DNA of 27,329 bases from Candidatus Uhrbacteria bacterium RIFCSPHIGHO2_02_FULL_53_13 (GCA_001791035.1 MGDX01000005.1:2473-29801), one strand, 5' to 3'; positions 1 to 7,490 are shown, numbered from the stretch's first letter. Numbers and translations: made by a program. Notes: generated by a model from the letters alone, not told the origin.

Positions 1-1136
1 CCGTCACTCTCTTCGTCAAAATAGTTGTGACTCCCCACCATCGCCAAAATGTGGCCGTTTTTTGGATCGAGCGCCACAAGCGCCGCGTTCGAAAACCGCA
101 TAGGCTTTCCGCGCTCCTCGACCGCCTTCTTTACCTCATCCTGCGCGAGCGTTTGCAAATCATAGTCAATCGTCGTCGTTACTTTGAGACCGCCTTCTTC
201 CACAAGACGCTGGCCGTACTCCTCCTCCAAAAGCTGTTTCACATAAAATATGAAGTGTGGCGCCACAATGTCGCCGTCTACACGCTCGACCATCGCCTCC
301 GCTTGTTTGGCGGCATCCGCATCACCCTGTGTAATAAAACCGTCCTCAACCATGGCGTCCAAAATACGGTCGCGCCGAAACGCCAGCTGATCGGGGTTGT
401 TCAAATAGCGCGTCGGCGCCTTCACCATTGCCGCAAGCGTCGCGCCCTCCGCAAGCGTCAGTTTGGACGCCGGTTTGCCAAAGTACGATTGCGCGGCAGA
501 CTCGATACCATAGTTTGTTGAACCGAACGGAATCTCGTTGAAGTACAGTTGCAAAATCTCATCTTTGGAGTAGCGCTGTTCAATTTTGAGTGACAAGATG
601 ATTTCTTTCAGTTTGCGCGTATATGTTTTTTCGGGCGAAAGGATGGCGTTTTTGACGAGCTGCTGTGTCAGTGTAGACGCGCCTTGTGACTTGCTCCCCG
701 AGAGTGTGTTTGCAAGCATCGCGCGAACAATGCCTCGCACATCAATTCCGCTATGCGCATAAAAATCGTCGTCCTCGGCGCTCAAAAAAGCCTTCACCAC
801 CTGTGGCGGAATGTCCGACAAAGGCACCAGCGTGCGATTTTGGTCGCCGTGAATTTCGTAGAGCAAATGCTCGCCCGTGCGGTCGTAGATTTTTGTGCTC
901 TGTGCGACAGAACGATCTTGGAGAGCATTTGGATCCGGAAGGTTGCGTCCAATGAAAACGAAGAGCAACCCAAAACCAATAAATCCCGCGACCGCAAGAA
1001 TAAGGATAGAAAGTAGCGCGTTGGCAAAAAAACCCATCGAAAAAACGGCTCGCAGTGTTCGTTTCCATGGCGGCCTTCCGCGTCGAGAGCCGTGGCTGTA
1101 CCGGGAGTACCGATAGTGATTTTGGATGGGAGACAT
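1..1136 (-). CDS. Class A penicillin-binding protein (PBP1-like), 3' end cut off by the window
   Basis: This is a bifunctional peptidoglycan glycosyltransferase/transpeptidase anchored in the inner membrane; only the N-terminal ~378 residues are in the window. A basic N-terminus rich in Arg and Tyr is followed by one membrane helix at about residues 30-60. The GT51 domain then shows the catalytic EDDDFYAHSG block, the QGASTLTQQLVKN block, and RKLKEIILSLKIEQ followed by LYFNEIPFGS. A linker and the first part of the transpeptidase domain (NAALVALDPKNGHILAMVG) follow; the active-site Ser lies beyond the window. The ATG at 1136 was chosen because it precedes the basic tail and a TATACT -10 box (1144-1149, read on minus) ends 7 nt upstream, which predicts a leaderless mRNA. 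No Shine-Dalgarno sequence is visible. The family call is secure; the exact PBP1 subtype is not. Confidence 0.93.
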   Translation of the reverse strand, partial: MSPIQNHYRYSRYSHGSRRGRPPWKRTLRAVFSMGFFANALLSILILAVAGFIGFGLLFVFIGRNLPDPNALQDRSVAQSTKIYDRTGEHLLYEIHGDQNRTLVPLSDIPPQVVKAFLSAEDDDFYAHSGIDVRGIVRAMLANTLSGSKSQGASTLTQQLVKNAILSPEKTYTRKLKEIILSLKIEQRYSKDEILQLYFNEIPFGSTNYGIESAAQSYFGKPASKLTLAEGATLAAMVKAPTRYLNNPDQLAFRRDRILDAMVEDGFITQGDADAAKQAEAMVERVDGDIVAPHFIFYVKQLLEEEYGQRLVEEGGLKVTTTIDYDLQTLAQDEVKKAVEERGKPMRFSNAALVALDPKNGHILAMVGSHNYFDEESD

Positions 1137-1274
1137 GTGGTCAAGTATAGCAGGTGTTCGTTGGATTTTAGAGGCAAGCAACCAACCTACACTCGACACC
1201 AAATCAGCGCAAGCCCCTGTGGATACTGCGTTTGACATCCTCAAAACACCACTTTTACCTTCCACACCCATCGG

Positions 1275-1331
1275 TTGACAAAATGCCAAAAATATGGTAT
1301 AAGTGTGCTTGTTCTCGCTGAAAGGCGAGAA
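1275..1331 (+). promoter_or_regulatory. Promoter and 5'-UTR hairpin of the 3D-domain gene
   Basis: TTGACA (1275-1280), a 17-nt spacer and TATAAG (1298-1303) form a near-consensus sigma70-type promoter. The predicted transcript starts near 1310 with a perfect 7-bp hairpin, TTCTCGC (1312-1318) pairing with GCGAGAA (1325-1331), followed by ATTATTTTT. The hairpin may stabilise the message or attenuate it; the sequence does not decide. Confidence 0.75.
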
Positions 1332-1375
1332 ATTATTTTTGCCGAATGTTCGCCAATTCTTAGGCAAATTCCGCT

Positions 1376-1870
1376 ATGAAATCACTCATGTCCACAATTT
1401 TGCCACGGCTTTCAACGTACGCCAATGCGGTTAAAACCGTTGGATTGGCGGCCGCCTTGGTGCTGGCAACCGTCTCGCCGCAAGCAAACTTTGCGCAGGC
1501 GCAGTCAATTTTGGACATGAATACTCTTACTCTTCAGCCAAAATCCGAGATTTCGTTTCCGGTCGCCGGAGACCGAGAGGCGCCGCGAACAATAAAAATC
1601 TCCGTGACCGCCTATAACTCGGTGCCATGGCAAACAGATAGCACGCCATTCAATACGGCGGACGGAACGCATGTTCGTGACGGAATTGTCGCCGCAAACT
1701 TCCTCCCGCTTGGAACGCGCGTAAAATTCCCGGAGCTCTACGGCGACAAAGAGTTCGTGGTCAAAGACCGCATGAACCCCCGTTACCGTTATCGTGCCGA
1801 CATTTGGATGGAGTCCATTCCGGATGCCAAGACATTCGGTCACAACTACACCGCTATTGAGATTTATTAA
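1376..1870 (+). CDS. Secreted 3D-domain protein
   Basis: A 164-residue protein. Residues 1-43 look like a signal peptide: a positively charged start, a hydrophobic stretch VGLAAALVLATVS, and a possible cleavage site after AQA. The rest is a 3D domain (named for three conserved Asp), the double-psi beta-barrel fold also found in MltA and in resuscitation factors. Visible signatures are TAYNS, VRDGIVAANFLPLGTRVKFP, the VVKDRMNPRYRYRADIW block and a terminal AIEIY strand. Such domains act on or bind peptidoglycan outside the membrane, which fits the neighbouring penicillin-binding protein on the other strand. It has its own promoter and a terminator directly behind it, so it is monocistronic. 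The domain call is strong; the substrate is unknown. Confidence 0.85.
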   Translation: MKSLMSTILPRLSTYANAVKTVGLAAALVLATVSPQANFAQAQSILDMNTLTLQPKSEISFPVAGDREAPRTIKISVTAYNSVPWQTDSTPFNTADGTHVRDGIVAANFLPLGTRVKFPELYGDKEFVVKDRMNPRYRYRADIWMESIPDAKTFGHNYTAIEIY

Positions 1871-1902
1871 GAAAAGGAATCAAGAATCTGGAATCCAGAA
1901 CG

Positions 1903-1925
1903 CGCCCTTCGGGGCGTTTTCTGTT
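1903..1925 (+). terminator. Intrinsic terminator of the 3D-domain gene
   Basis: CGCCC (1903-1907), a TTCG tetraloop and GGGCG (1912-1916) are followed by TTTTCTGTTT. It lies 33 nt after the stop codon. Confidence 0.8.
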
Positions 1926-1949
1926 TGCGTAAGGAGCAACGCATGACCA

Positions 1950-1978
1950 TTGACGTGCGTAAGATCATGTGAGATAAA
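1950..1978 (+). promoter_or_regulatory. Promoter of the small membrane protein gene
   Basis: TTGACG (1950-1955), a 17-nt spacer and GATAAA (1973-1978). The -10 box ends 9 nt before the ATG at 1988, so the mRNA would be nearly leaderless. Confidence 0.6.
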
Positions 1979-1987
1979 AGACCCGCC

Positions 1988-2506
1988 ATGATGGAAATGA
2001 GCGTGAACGATTACCTCATTGTTTGTGGTTTGGTGTTGGTAGCGGTTTCTTTGATCTCTTACGCGCTTCTGCGCTCTGCCGACCGCAGCTTTCGAGCGGC
2101 TGACGCCACGCTCAAAGAGGCGAAAGCTGTCATTGGAGACGCGCGGAAAAAATTGCAAGAGGCACATGAGCTTCACCTATGGGCCATATTCATCGGTACG
2201 GAAACCCAACCGGGAATGTGGCTCGAATGGCCTCCTCCTGTGGTTGATCTGTCAACGGTCACTCCACAAACCAATGATCCGGAGGTAATACAGGCTTTTG
2301 AAACCATGAACGACGAGATTCGAGCCGCATCAATTGTTGCTGCCTTGTGGCGCAATAAGATCGCGCCTGAATCGTGGAATATCCAGAACGAGACCCCGGA
2401 GGTGAAAGCCAAGATTTCCGCTTGGGCGGTTCGACACATGGAGCTGTTTTGCAACGAGAGGTTCAAGCCTCTTGCGAGCATCACCAGCACCTCGGCTGCG
2501 AATTAG
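1988..2506 (+). CDS. Small single-pass membrane protein, unknown function
   Basis: A 172-residue protein I do not recognise. Residues 7-28 (YLIVCGLVLVAVSLISYALL) form one membrane helix. A charged, probably helical segment (about 30-60, with many Ala, Lys and Glu) follows, and the rest is soluble with several Trp, including MWLEWPPP. The start at 1988 (ATGATGGAAATG) fits the promoter, whose -10 box ends 9 nt upstream. No Shine-Dalgarno sequence is present, and the in-frame ATG at 1997 is an alternative. It is flanked by terminators on both sides, so it is its own transcription unit. The topology suggests a short anchor with a cytoplasmic or periplasmic coiled-coil domain; no function can be given. 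Confidence 0.7.
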   Translation: MMEMSVNDYLIVCGLVLVAVSLISYALLRSADRSFRAADATLKEAKAVIGDARKKLQEAHELHLWAIFIGTETQPGMWLEWPPPVVDLSTVTPQTNDPEVIQAFETMNDEIRAASIVAALWRNKIAPESWNIQNETPEVKAKISAWAVRHMELFCNERFKPLASITSTSAAN

Positions 2507-2520
2507 CTTGTCTTTGAAAA

Positions 2521-2551
2521 GAGCCCCCAACTTCGGGGCTCATCTGTTTTT
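2521..2551. terminator. Bidirectional terminator between convergent genes
   Basis: GAGCCCC (2521-2527) pairs with GGGGCTC (2535-2541) across a 7-nt loop. On plus it is followed by ATCTGTTTTTG; on minus the stem is followed by TTTTC. It therefore serves both the small membrane protein gene and dnaN. Confidence 0.85.
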
Positions 2552-2565
2552 GAAATTTTTGTTCG

Positions 2566-3690
2566 TTACTGCCGTATCGGCATCACAATGTAGGTGTACG
2601 ACTCGCCTTCAGCTTGGCCGTTTGGGTGCAAGAGTAGGGGATTCATTGCGTCGATAATCTTCAACGTAACACCCTCGGAATCAACAGCGTTCAGACCATC
2701 GAGCAAATAGCGATAGTTTACTGTGATGGTGTTTTCCTTTCCTTTCACGTCCGCAGGACAGCTCGCGGTGTTTTTCCCGCGAGACGCCTCTGTCGCCTGT
2801 ACAACCACTTTTTTATCCTCCGGTTTCACGGAAAGCGTGACGTCGCAAATCCCCGTTCGCGAAAACAAGCTCGCTGTTTTTACCGCCTTCACCAAATCTT
2901 GGCGCCCAACAATCATCTCAGTCGCAAACTGTGTTGGAATAATCTGCGTGTAGTCGGGGTATGAGCCGTCCACTACACGCGTCGAAAGCTCGGCGTTGCC
3001 AAAAGTGAACACGGCTTGCGAGTCGGAAAGCTGTAGCAAAATGGCGTCGCCGGACTCCGGATCGTCTTTGAGTGTTGCGATAATACGTGAAACCTCCTGC
3101 AATGCGCGTCCGGGAACAATCACACGGCACTCCTGCATTTCCTCCACTGAAAGCACGCACTCGGCCAAGCGATAACTGTCCGTCGCGGCCAAAATCAGCT
3201 TTCCTTTTTCAAATTTAAAGAGCACTCCGGCAAGCTCCGGCCGTGCCTCGCTCGTGGACACCGCAAAAAGTACTTTTGAAAGAGCCCCTTTCAAAGCCTC
3301 GGCAGGCAACTCAAATTTTACCGATGTCTCCACAGAAGGAATGAGCGGAAATTCGGCGGCATCAATGCCGTTCATCTTTGTAGAGGTTTCACCGCAAGTA
3401 ACCGACAGCTCCGCATCTCCAAGCGACACATCCACTCGATCGTTCGGCAACAGCAAAACAAAATCACTCGCAAGCTTTGCCGGAACCGTAAACTCGCCTT
3501 CTTTATCCACCTTTCCTCGCACACGAACACGCATTGCAAGCTCTAGATTTGTAGTAGAAAGAATAACTCCCCCACCCTCTGCCTTGATGTGAACGTTCTG
3601 TAACACAGGCAAATTCATCTGTTTATTGGAGATGTGACTTACAATTTGTAGTCCACGTTGCAGGTTATCTTTTGTGACGGAGAAGATCAT
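2566..3690 (-). CDS. dnaN: DNA polymerase III beta subunit (sliding clamp)
   Basis: The 374-residue length and sequence are typical of the ring-shaped clamp that tethers the replicative polymerase to DNA. It starts MIFSVTKDNLQRGLQIVSHI, has three repeated clamp domains of about 120 residues, and contains the family blocks FVLLLPNDRVDVSL, AGVLFKFEKGKLILAATDSYRLAE and VDGSYPDYTQIIP. It ends with TYIVMPIRQ, matching the usual MPMRL-type C-terminus at the client-binding pocket. It lies downstream of dnaA in the same direction with a 254-bp gap that holds DnaA-box-like sites. AT-rich sequence with a TATATA/TATAAA stretch just before the ATG could provide a -10 box close to the start. Confidence 0.97.
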   Translation of the reverse strand: MIFSVTKDNLQRGLQIVSHISNKQMNLPVLQNVHIKAEGGGVILSTTNLELAMRVRVRGKVDKEGEFTVPAKLASDFVLLLPNDRVDVSLGDAELSVTCGETSTKMNGIDAAEFPLIPSVETSVKFELPAEALKGALSKVLFAVSTSEARPELAGVLFKFEKGKLILAATDSYRLAECVLSVEEMQECRVIVPGRALQEVSRIIATLKDDPESGDAILLQLSDSQAVFTFGNAELSTRVVDGSYPDYTQIIPTQFATEMIVGRQDLVKAVKTASLFSRTGICDVTLSVKPEDKKVVVQATEASRGKNTASCPADVKGKENTITVNYRYLLDGLNAVDSEGVTLKIIDAMNPLLLHPNGQAEGESYTYIVMPIRQ

Positions 3691-3944
3691 GTTAAATCAG
3701 TTTATATATAACTAGTAGTAACAGTAGGAGAGTGGACAGAGTGGATAAGTTCGTTTTACGTGCAACCTTCGCGATGAATGCGCGCACAGGTCTTGTGCGG
3801 AAATTGACGGTGGACCGTTGATGAAAGAGGTTTATGGAGAACGATACGAGATATTCAGTGATCCCCAAGCACGATACCCACACACTTTTCCACTTGCTTG
3901 TACACAGATTATTTACGCACACTCTTGGTAACCTTGTGGAAAAC
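3691..3944. other. dnaA-dnaN intergenic region, candidate replication origin
   Basis: This 254-bp gap between dnaA and dnaN holds near-consensus DnaA boxes: TTATCCACT on minus at 3740-3748, TTTTCCACT near 3887, and TTTTCCACA on minus at 3936-3944. Next to the first lies an AT-rich stretch (3697-3720) that could be the unwinding element. The dnaA-dnaN gap is a common oriC position in bacteria. No box is a perfect TTATCCACA, whereas perfect boxes occur at 12.8 kb, so the assignment is tentative. Confidence 0.45.
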
Positions 3945-5333
3945 CTAGGGAGAAGGTGTGCCGGAGTACAGCCGCTGTTTGATGATCTCGATGTCGTGCC
4001 TTAGCTTATCGTCTGAATCCAGCATGCCCTTGATTTTTGAGTACGCGTGCATGGCAGTCGTGTGGTCGCGGCCACCGAGCTCCGTGCCGATGGATGGATA
4101 CGAATAGGTCATCTCCTCACGCATCAAAAACATGATGATTTGACGAGGGAACGCGAGGCGCTTTTCGCGGCTTTTCCCCACCACCTCGTCCGTCGTGATG
4201 TCGAAGTAGTGTGAGACAACACCAATAAGTTCACGCGGCGTGACGGTTTTGATGATGTCAATTGGTTTGAACGTCTGCACAATAGGCGCGACCGTGTCGA
4301 GCTTTGGCTTGAGGTTTTTTAGTTGGTGGTAGGCGATGATTTTATTGAGCGCCCCTTCGAGCTCACGCACGTTTGAAGAAATGTTCTCGGCGATGTAATG
4401 CGTCAGCTCGGTGCCCATGCTCCATTTATGGTCGTAGCATTTTGCGTCCAGAATAGCCACGCGCGTTTCAAAATCCGGACTCGAGATATCCGCCGTAACG
4501 CCGGACTCAAACCGCGAAAGCAGGCGATTCTCCAATCCACCAATGGCCTTGGGCGGTCGGTCAGAGGAAATGACAATCTGCTTGTTTTGTTGCTGAAGAG
4601 CGTTGAACGTGTGAAAAAACTCTTCTTGTGTTTCCATCTTTCCGCCAAAGAACTGAATATCGTCCACGATGAGAATGTCAACCGACCGATAGCGATCCTT
4701 AAACTCTTTTGCATGACCAATTCGGACTGCGTTGATAAACTCGTTTGTAAACGTCTCACTCGTGACGTAGAGCACGCGCTTGATGGCGTTGTTTTTTGTC
4801 ACAGCGTGCCCAATAGCCTGTAAAAGGTGCGTTTTTCCGAGTCCGACGCCGCCATAGATATAGAGTGGGTTATAGCTCGTCCCAAGGTTTTTGGATACGG
4901 CAACCGCGGCCGCGTGTGCAAACTCGTTCTGTTTTCCAACAATGTACGACTCAAACGTGTAGCGTGGATTGAGAGTAAGGTTTGTGGTTCCGTCGCTATT
5001 GTTGGAAGAGTTGGAAAATGTGTCCTCGTAGCTCTGTTCGCTTGGAAGTGGAAAATCTTGTTGTTGTGGTTCGAGCGCGCGCGATCGAGCTTCTACTTTG
5101 AATGTGATGGTCCGTACTGCGTCGGAGGTTACGTGTTGTAATGAAGTCAAAATGTCGCGCTGATATTTATTTTCAAGCCATGCTTTCGTAAAACCATTTG
5201 GAACCGCGATTGTGATTTTATCGTTTTTGACGTCTGAAATAAACGTGTCCTTAAACCACGTTGTAAAGTTTGCTTTGGAAAGGGAGAGCTCGAGCTCGCC
5301 GAGTGCTGTTTTCCAAAGTTCCTGTGTGTCCAT
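3945..5333 (-). CDS. dnaA: Chromosomal replication initiator protein DnaA
   Basis: A 462-residue AAA+ ATPase that binds DnaA boxes and opens the origin. Domain I (about 1-80) begins MDTQELWKTALGELE. A low-complexity Asn/Ser-rich linker follows (about 95-120). The AAA+ domain carries Walker A GGVGLGKTH (about 160-168), Walker B ILIVDDIQFFGGK (about 220), sensor I VISSDRPPK, and the box VIII stretch SSNVRELEGALNKI. The C-terminal DNA-binding domain has the signature GGRDHTTAMHAYSKI, with a helix-turn-helix reading DNA. The ATG at 5333 follows a leader of ~60 nt, and a TATCAT -10 candidate (5400-5405, minus) overlaps the region of a DnaA box, consistent with autoregulation. Confidence 0.98.
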   Translation of the reverse strand: MDTQELWKTALGELELSLSKANFTTWFKDTFISDVKNDKITIAVPNGFTKAWLENKYQRDILTSLQHVTSDAVRTITFKVEARSRALEPQQQDFPLPSEQSYEDTFSNSSNNSDGTTNLTLNPRYTFESYIVGKQNEFAHAAAVAVSKNLGTSYNPLYIYGGVGLGKTHLLQAIGHAVTKNNAIKRVLYVTSETFTNEFINAVRIGHAKEFKDRYRSVDILIVDDIQFFGGKMETQEEFFHTFNALQQQNKQIVISSDRPPKAIGGLENRLLSRFESGVTADISSPDFETRVAILDAKCYDHKWSMGTELTHYIAENISSNVRELEGALNKIIAYHQLKNLKPKLDTVAPIVQTFKPIDIIKTVTPRELIGVVSHYFDITTDEVVGKSREKRLAFPRQIIMFLMREEMTYSYPSIGTELGGRDHTTAMHAYSKIKGMLDSDDKLRHDIEIIKQRLYSGTPSP

Positions 5334-5399
5334 ACGCGTACGTGTTTTTTGTTTTCAAAAGAGAGGGATTGCTCTTTCTCTCTTAGACTTGTGCAGGGC

Positions 5400-5498
5400 A
5401 TGATAACACATATCCACAGGGGTCAACAATTGTCCCCCAATGACCTTGCAAGCTCAAAAGTTGTGGAGGAAGTGTGGACAATGTGACTCTTATCCGCG
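5400..5498 (-). promoter_or_regulatory. dnaA promoter region with DnaA-box-like sites
   Basis: Read on minus, a TATCAT -10 candidate (5400-5405) lies downstream of TTGACC (5421-5426) and of TTGTTG. DnaA-box variants are ATATCCACA (5410-5418, plus), TTGTCCACA (5473-5481, minus) and TTATCCGCG (5490-5498, plus). The first lies between the -35 and -10 candidates, where bound DnaA would block polymerase. The spacing of the core promoter is not ideal (15 or 18 nt). Confidence 0.45.
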
Positions 5499-6224
5499 GA
5501 GTGCGTGCAGCAGCGTGCTTGCGATCATTCGAAAGGATTGTGCAATGTATGTGTTCGTGATGACCGTCCCAAATATGGGCGCTTCAAGCGCCATGAGCGC
5601 CACATGGTCGTCCCAAATCAATATGTCCGTGAGCGTGTCTTCCGCGTTCGATGGGAAATAGACAAAGTCGTAGAGACCTTTGAGAGTTGGTTTGGTGGTG
5701 TGCTCGGCGATCTCTCGCGAATTTGGTGTGAGGATGTCGTGAAGAACGATACCTTTCTCTTTGAGCGTTTTTTCAAAATCGGAAAAAAATGCAGAATCTA
5801 AATCTGCCAAACGCTTTGTAGAACCGATCGCCGTAATCTCTTTTGAGTGTGTTGCTTGGCGATAGATGCCTTTTGCAGATTCCCAACCGTCGTAGAACTG
5901 AATTTTGGGCTTGTTTTTTTGTGTGACGTGAAGTGCGCGCAAATTCGGGAGCACGCGCTCCATAGCTTGTTTCTTACGTTCGAGCGATTCGACAAGGGCC
6001 TGGGGATCGCGGGCCAAATATGCCTTGCGTTTTCCCTCTTGGTGCTCCTCCGCGAGTCCTTTACTGATGAGCGAATCAAGTACGTTGTAGCAGTTTGTAC
6101 GAGCAATGCCTGTGCTTTTTGCCACTTGTGGGGGTGTGGAAAGGCCAGATTCTAAGAGAAAAAGATAGACGGCAATTTCCGACTTTGTAAGGTCTAGCGT
6201 TTTTAGTTCTTCGATAAGCTCCAT
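5490..6224 (-). CDS. TrmB-family transcriptional regulator
   Basis: A 244-residue protein with an N-terminal winged helix (about 1-75: LDLTKSEIAVYLFLLESGLS, then a recognition part containing STGIARTNCYNVLDSLISKGL), a short coiled coil (about 78-100, ESLERKKQAMERVLPNLRAL), and a C-terminal effector-like domain with IQFYDGWESAKGIYRQA and TDILIWDDHVALMALEAP. This is the layout of TrmB-like regulators, best known from archaeal sugar regulation and also found in many CPR genomes; the ligand cannot be read from sequence. It has a strong promoter of its own and a perfect palindrome next to the -35 box. It diverges from the GC-rich gene island starting at 6307 and could control both directions. Confidence 0.85.
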   Translation of the reverse strand: MELIEELKTLDLTKSEIAVYLFLLESGLSTPPQVAKSTGIARTNCYNVLDSLISKGLAEEHQEGKRKAYLARDPQALVESLERKKQAMERVLPNLRALHVTQKNKPKIQFYDGWESAKGIYRQATHSKEITAIGSTKRLADLDSAFFSDFEKTLKEKGIVLHDILTPNSREIAEHTTKPTLKGLYDFVYFPSNAEDTLTDILIWDDHVALMALEAPIFGTVITNTYIAQSFRMIASTLLHALRG

Positions 6225-6237
6225 AGTGTCAATAAAA

Positions 6238-6285
6238 AGTATATCAAATATGGCGCGTTATGTCAATATACAATGTTTATTGTAT
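6238..6285 (-). promoter_or_regulatory. trmB-like promoter with palindromic operator candidate
   Basis: On minus, TTGACA (6261-6266), a 17-nt spacer and TATACT (6238-6243) form a near-perfect promoter. Directly upstream of the -35 box is a perfect inverted repeat, ATACAAT-GTTT-ATTGTAT (6268-6285). Its place between two divergent promoters makes it a likely regulator-binding site, probably for the TrmB-like protein itself. Confidence 0.75.
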
Positions 6286-6306
6286 GTAATTGTGTCATAT
6301 TAGCTG

Positions 6307-6335
6307 TTGACGAAACAGCAATTTCGTGATATAAG
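6307..6335 (+). promoter_or_regulatory. Promoter of the first GC-rich island
   Basis: TTGACG (6307-6312), a 17-nt spacer and TATAAG (6330-6335). The spacer carries a 6-bp inverted repeat, ACGAAA (6310-6315) with TTTCGT (6322-6327), a second operator candidate. The TTG of the -35 box is in frame with the downstream gene and could be mistaken for a start codon. Confidence 0.75.
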
Positions 6336-6342
6336 TGACACA

Positions 6343-6382
6343 AGATCAGGAGGACGGAGAGAAGCAGATGTCTTGCTGATCT
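6343..6382 (+). promoter_or_regulatory. 5' end hairpin of island-1 transcript with mini-ORF
   Basis: The predicted RNA starts near here. AGATCAG (6343-6349) pairs with CTGATCT (6376-6382), enclosing a GGAGG (6349-6353) and the three-codon reading frame ATG TCT TGC TGA (6368-6379). The spacing from GGAGG to ATG is long (14 nt). This may be a translated micro-leader or only a 5' protective stem. Confidence 0.45.
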
Positions 6383-6423
6383 CAAACATACAACATATGC
6401 CACATGGAGCGGCATGGAGGAAA

Positions 6424-6759
6424 ATGGACAAGATTCAACAGTTCAAGATGGACCTGCTGTGGGTGGGCATCCACGGGGGGCAATGTCTGGAGTGCTTCGT
6501 TGAGAAGTACGAGCACGGACACAAGTCGTACAACACCATAAACCAGTGCCAAAAAGTGGCCGTGGTGGCTGCGCTCCAGCGGGCGGGATTCTCCATCGAG
6601 GAGATTCGCGCGATGAAGTTCGTGCGGCCTGCTGGCCGTATCGGAACCCCCATCGATCTCTCGAAGGAGGAGATCGAGACTGGAGAGTGGACGATGTGCG
6701 GCTGCATGACCAGCCAGTACCTCGTCAGGAAGGTCGAGGAGCGCTGCGCTAAGCAGTAG
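6424..6759 (+). CDS. Small GC-rich unknown gene, island 1, first copy
   Basis: A 111-residue protein I do not recognise. It has a helical middle, QKVAVVAALQRAGFSIEEIRA, a Cys pair LECF near the start, and EWTMCGCM near the end. The ATG at 6424 has GGAGG at 6416-6420, only 3 nt away; the in-frame ATG at 6397 is an alternative without a ribosome binding site. Codons end mostly in G or C, unlike dnaA or trmB. The second gene of the island (6985-7266) has a similar order: a helix with a hydrophobic-Gly turn and Glu/Asp, then a Glu-x-x-Met-Cys-Gly motif. They may be diverged paralogues. No membrane helix or signal peptide is visible, so it is probably cytoplasmic. Function unknown. Confidence 0.65.
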   Translation: MDKIQQFKMDLLWVGIHGGQCLECFVEKYEHGHKSYNTINQCQKVAVVAALQRAGFSIEEIRAMKFVRPAGRIGTPIDLSKEEIETGEWTMCGCMTSQYLVRKVEERCAKQ

Positions 6760-6800
6760 TTCCTCAACAAGCCCGTTCAGCCGGGCATAAAAGAAAAAAT

Positions 6801-6967
6801 TTCGGGGTAGCTGAACCCTCGAACCCTCGCTGGCCTCGAGCTCTGTCAAGGACGCTCGGCCGGCACAACGTCAACCTCTTCCCTGGCAGGGGGTTCGTAC
6901 CTGCCATTTCTTGAGTGGACAATGCGATTGCCCATTCAAGGAAGCCATCGAAATGGTTTGATGGCTT
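6801..6967 (+). promoter_or_regulatory. Tandem stem-loops before the second island-1 gene
   Basis: Four stem-loops follow one another. TTCG-GGGT (6801-6808) pairs with ACCC-T-CGAA (6815-6823). TGGCAGG (6884-6890) pairs with CCTGCCA (6900-6906). CTTGAGTGG (6910-6918) pairs with CCATTCAAG (6932-6940) and is extended by CAAT/ATTG around a GCG loop. AAGCCATC (6942-6949) pairs with GATGGCTT (6960-6967). The last ends 8 nt before the GGAGG of the next gene. Such a leader could be a riboswitch-like control element or an intercistronic stabiliser; it matches no class I know. Confidence 0.6.
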
Positions 6968-6984
6968 ATTATATGGAGGATGCG

Positions 6985-7266
6985 ATGAGTGTGAACATTG
7001 AGCGGCTCAAGGCCGCGCTCTTTGATCAGAGGGTTGGAATGGGCGACCAGCTGAACAGGATTCGCCCCAGGGATCTCGCGGCCATCCTGGTGATGGTCGG
7101 GATGGAGGTGAAGGATGCGATTGAGATGGTAGAGGACCCAATGAACTCTTTCGGGTGGGCAGCCTCAAGCGAGAACTTCATGTGTGGGAACTACCGAATC
7201 AAGAGCAACCTCTGCGTGCTGGATCTTTTCACGAAGATCGTGGACTTGGAAAGTCGGCAAGTGTGA
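6985..7266 (+). CDS. Small GC-rich unknown gene, island 1, second copy
   Basis: A 93-residue protein starting MSVNIERLKAALFDQ. The start at 6985 is well supported by GGAGG (6975-6979) with a 5-nt spacer; upstream in-frame codons run into the leader hairpins. A helical part, RDLAAILVMVGMEVKDAIEMVED, is followed by SENFMCG and a final helix. It is predicted soluble. The arrangement resembles the gene at 6424-6759. It ends 70 nt before the two-tier terminator shared with the islands at 23-25 kb. I cannot assign a function. Confidence 0.7.
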   Translation: MSVNIERLKAALFDQRVGMGDQLNRIRPRDLAAILVMVGMEVKDAIEMVEDPMNSFGWAASSENFMCGNYRIKSNLCVLDLFTKIVDLESRQV

Positions 7267-7336
7267 AACAACGCTCATCGGGAAACTGACTTGAGCGCGC
7301 CCATTCCGTCGGGTCTCAATAGGCGGAATTCCTCAT

Positions 7337-7369
7337 CATCACCCCTCCGGGCTTCCGGCAGGGGTGATG
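7337..7369 (+). terminator. Two-tier CCGG terminator, island 1
   Basis: Outer stem CATCACCCCT (7337-7346) with AGGGGTGATG (7360-7369); inner stem CCGG (7347-7350) with CCGG (7355-7358) around a GCTT loop, with one bulged C. The U-run behind it is weak (TTCATTG). The same layout recurs at 23961-23993 and 24939-24971. Confidence 0.75.
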
Positions 7370-7399
7370 TTCATTGCGGGGCCTAACCATTACAAGCGT

Positions 7400-7490
7400 T
7401 GAGGTTGCTTCGTGGATTGCTTCGATGACTCGCAACGGGGCTCGCAATGACGGAAGAAGTTTTTCATTGCGAGCGCAGCGAAGCAATCTC
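7400..7490. repeat. REP-like repeats, two units
   Basis: Two units of a dispersed repeat lie in inverted orientation, one containing GCTCGCAATGACGG and one TCATTGCGAGCGCAGCG followed by AAGCAATCTC. Related sequence is found at 8101-8166 and 11237-11406. The right edge supplies the last base context of the yidD stop codon (TGA at 7489-7491). Confidence 0.7.

Noticed and set aside
3692..3922. 76-codon frame in the dnaA-dnaN gap
   Set aside because: No ribosome binding site, odd composition, and the region contains DnaA-box-like sites.
6307..6423. TTG at 6307 as start of the first island-1 gene
   Set aside because: The TTG belongs to the -35 box TTGACG of a promoter with a 17-nt spacer, so the transcript begins downstream; ATG at 6424 (or 6397) is the start.
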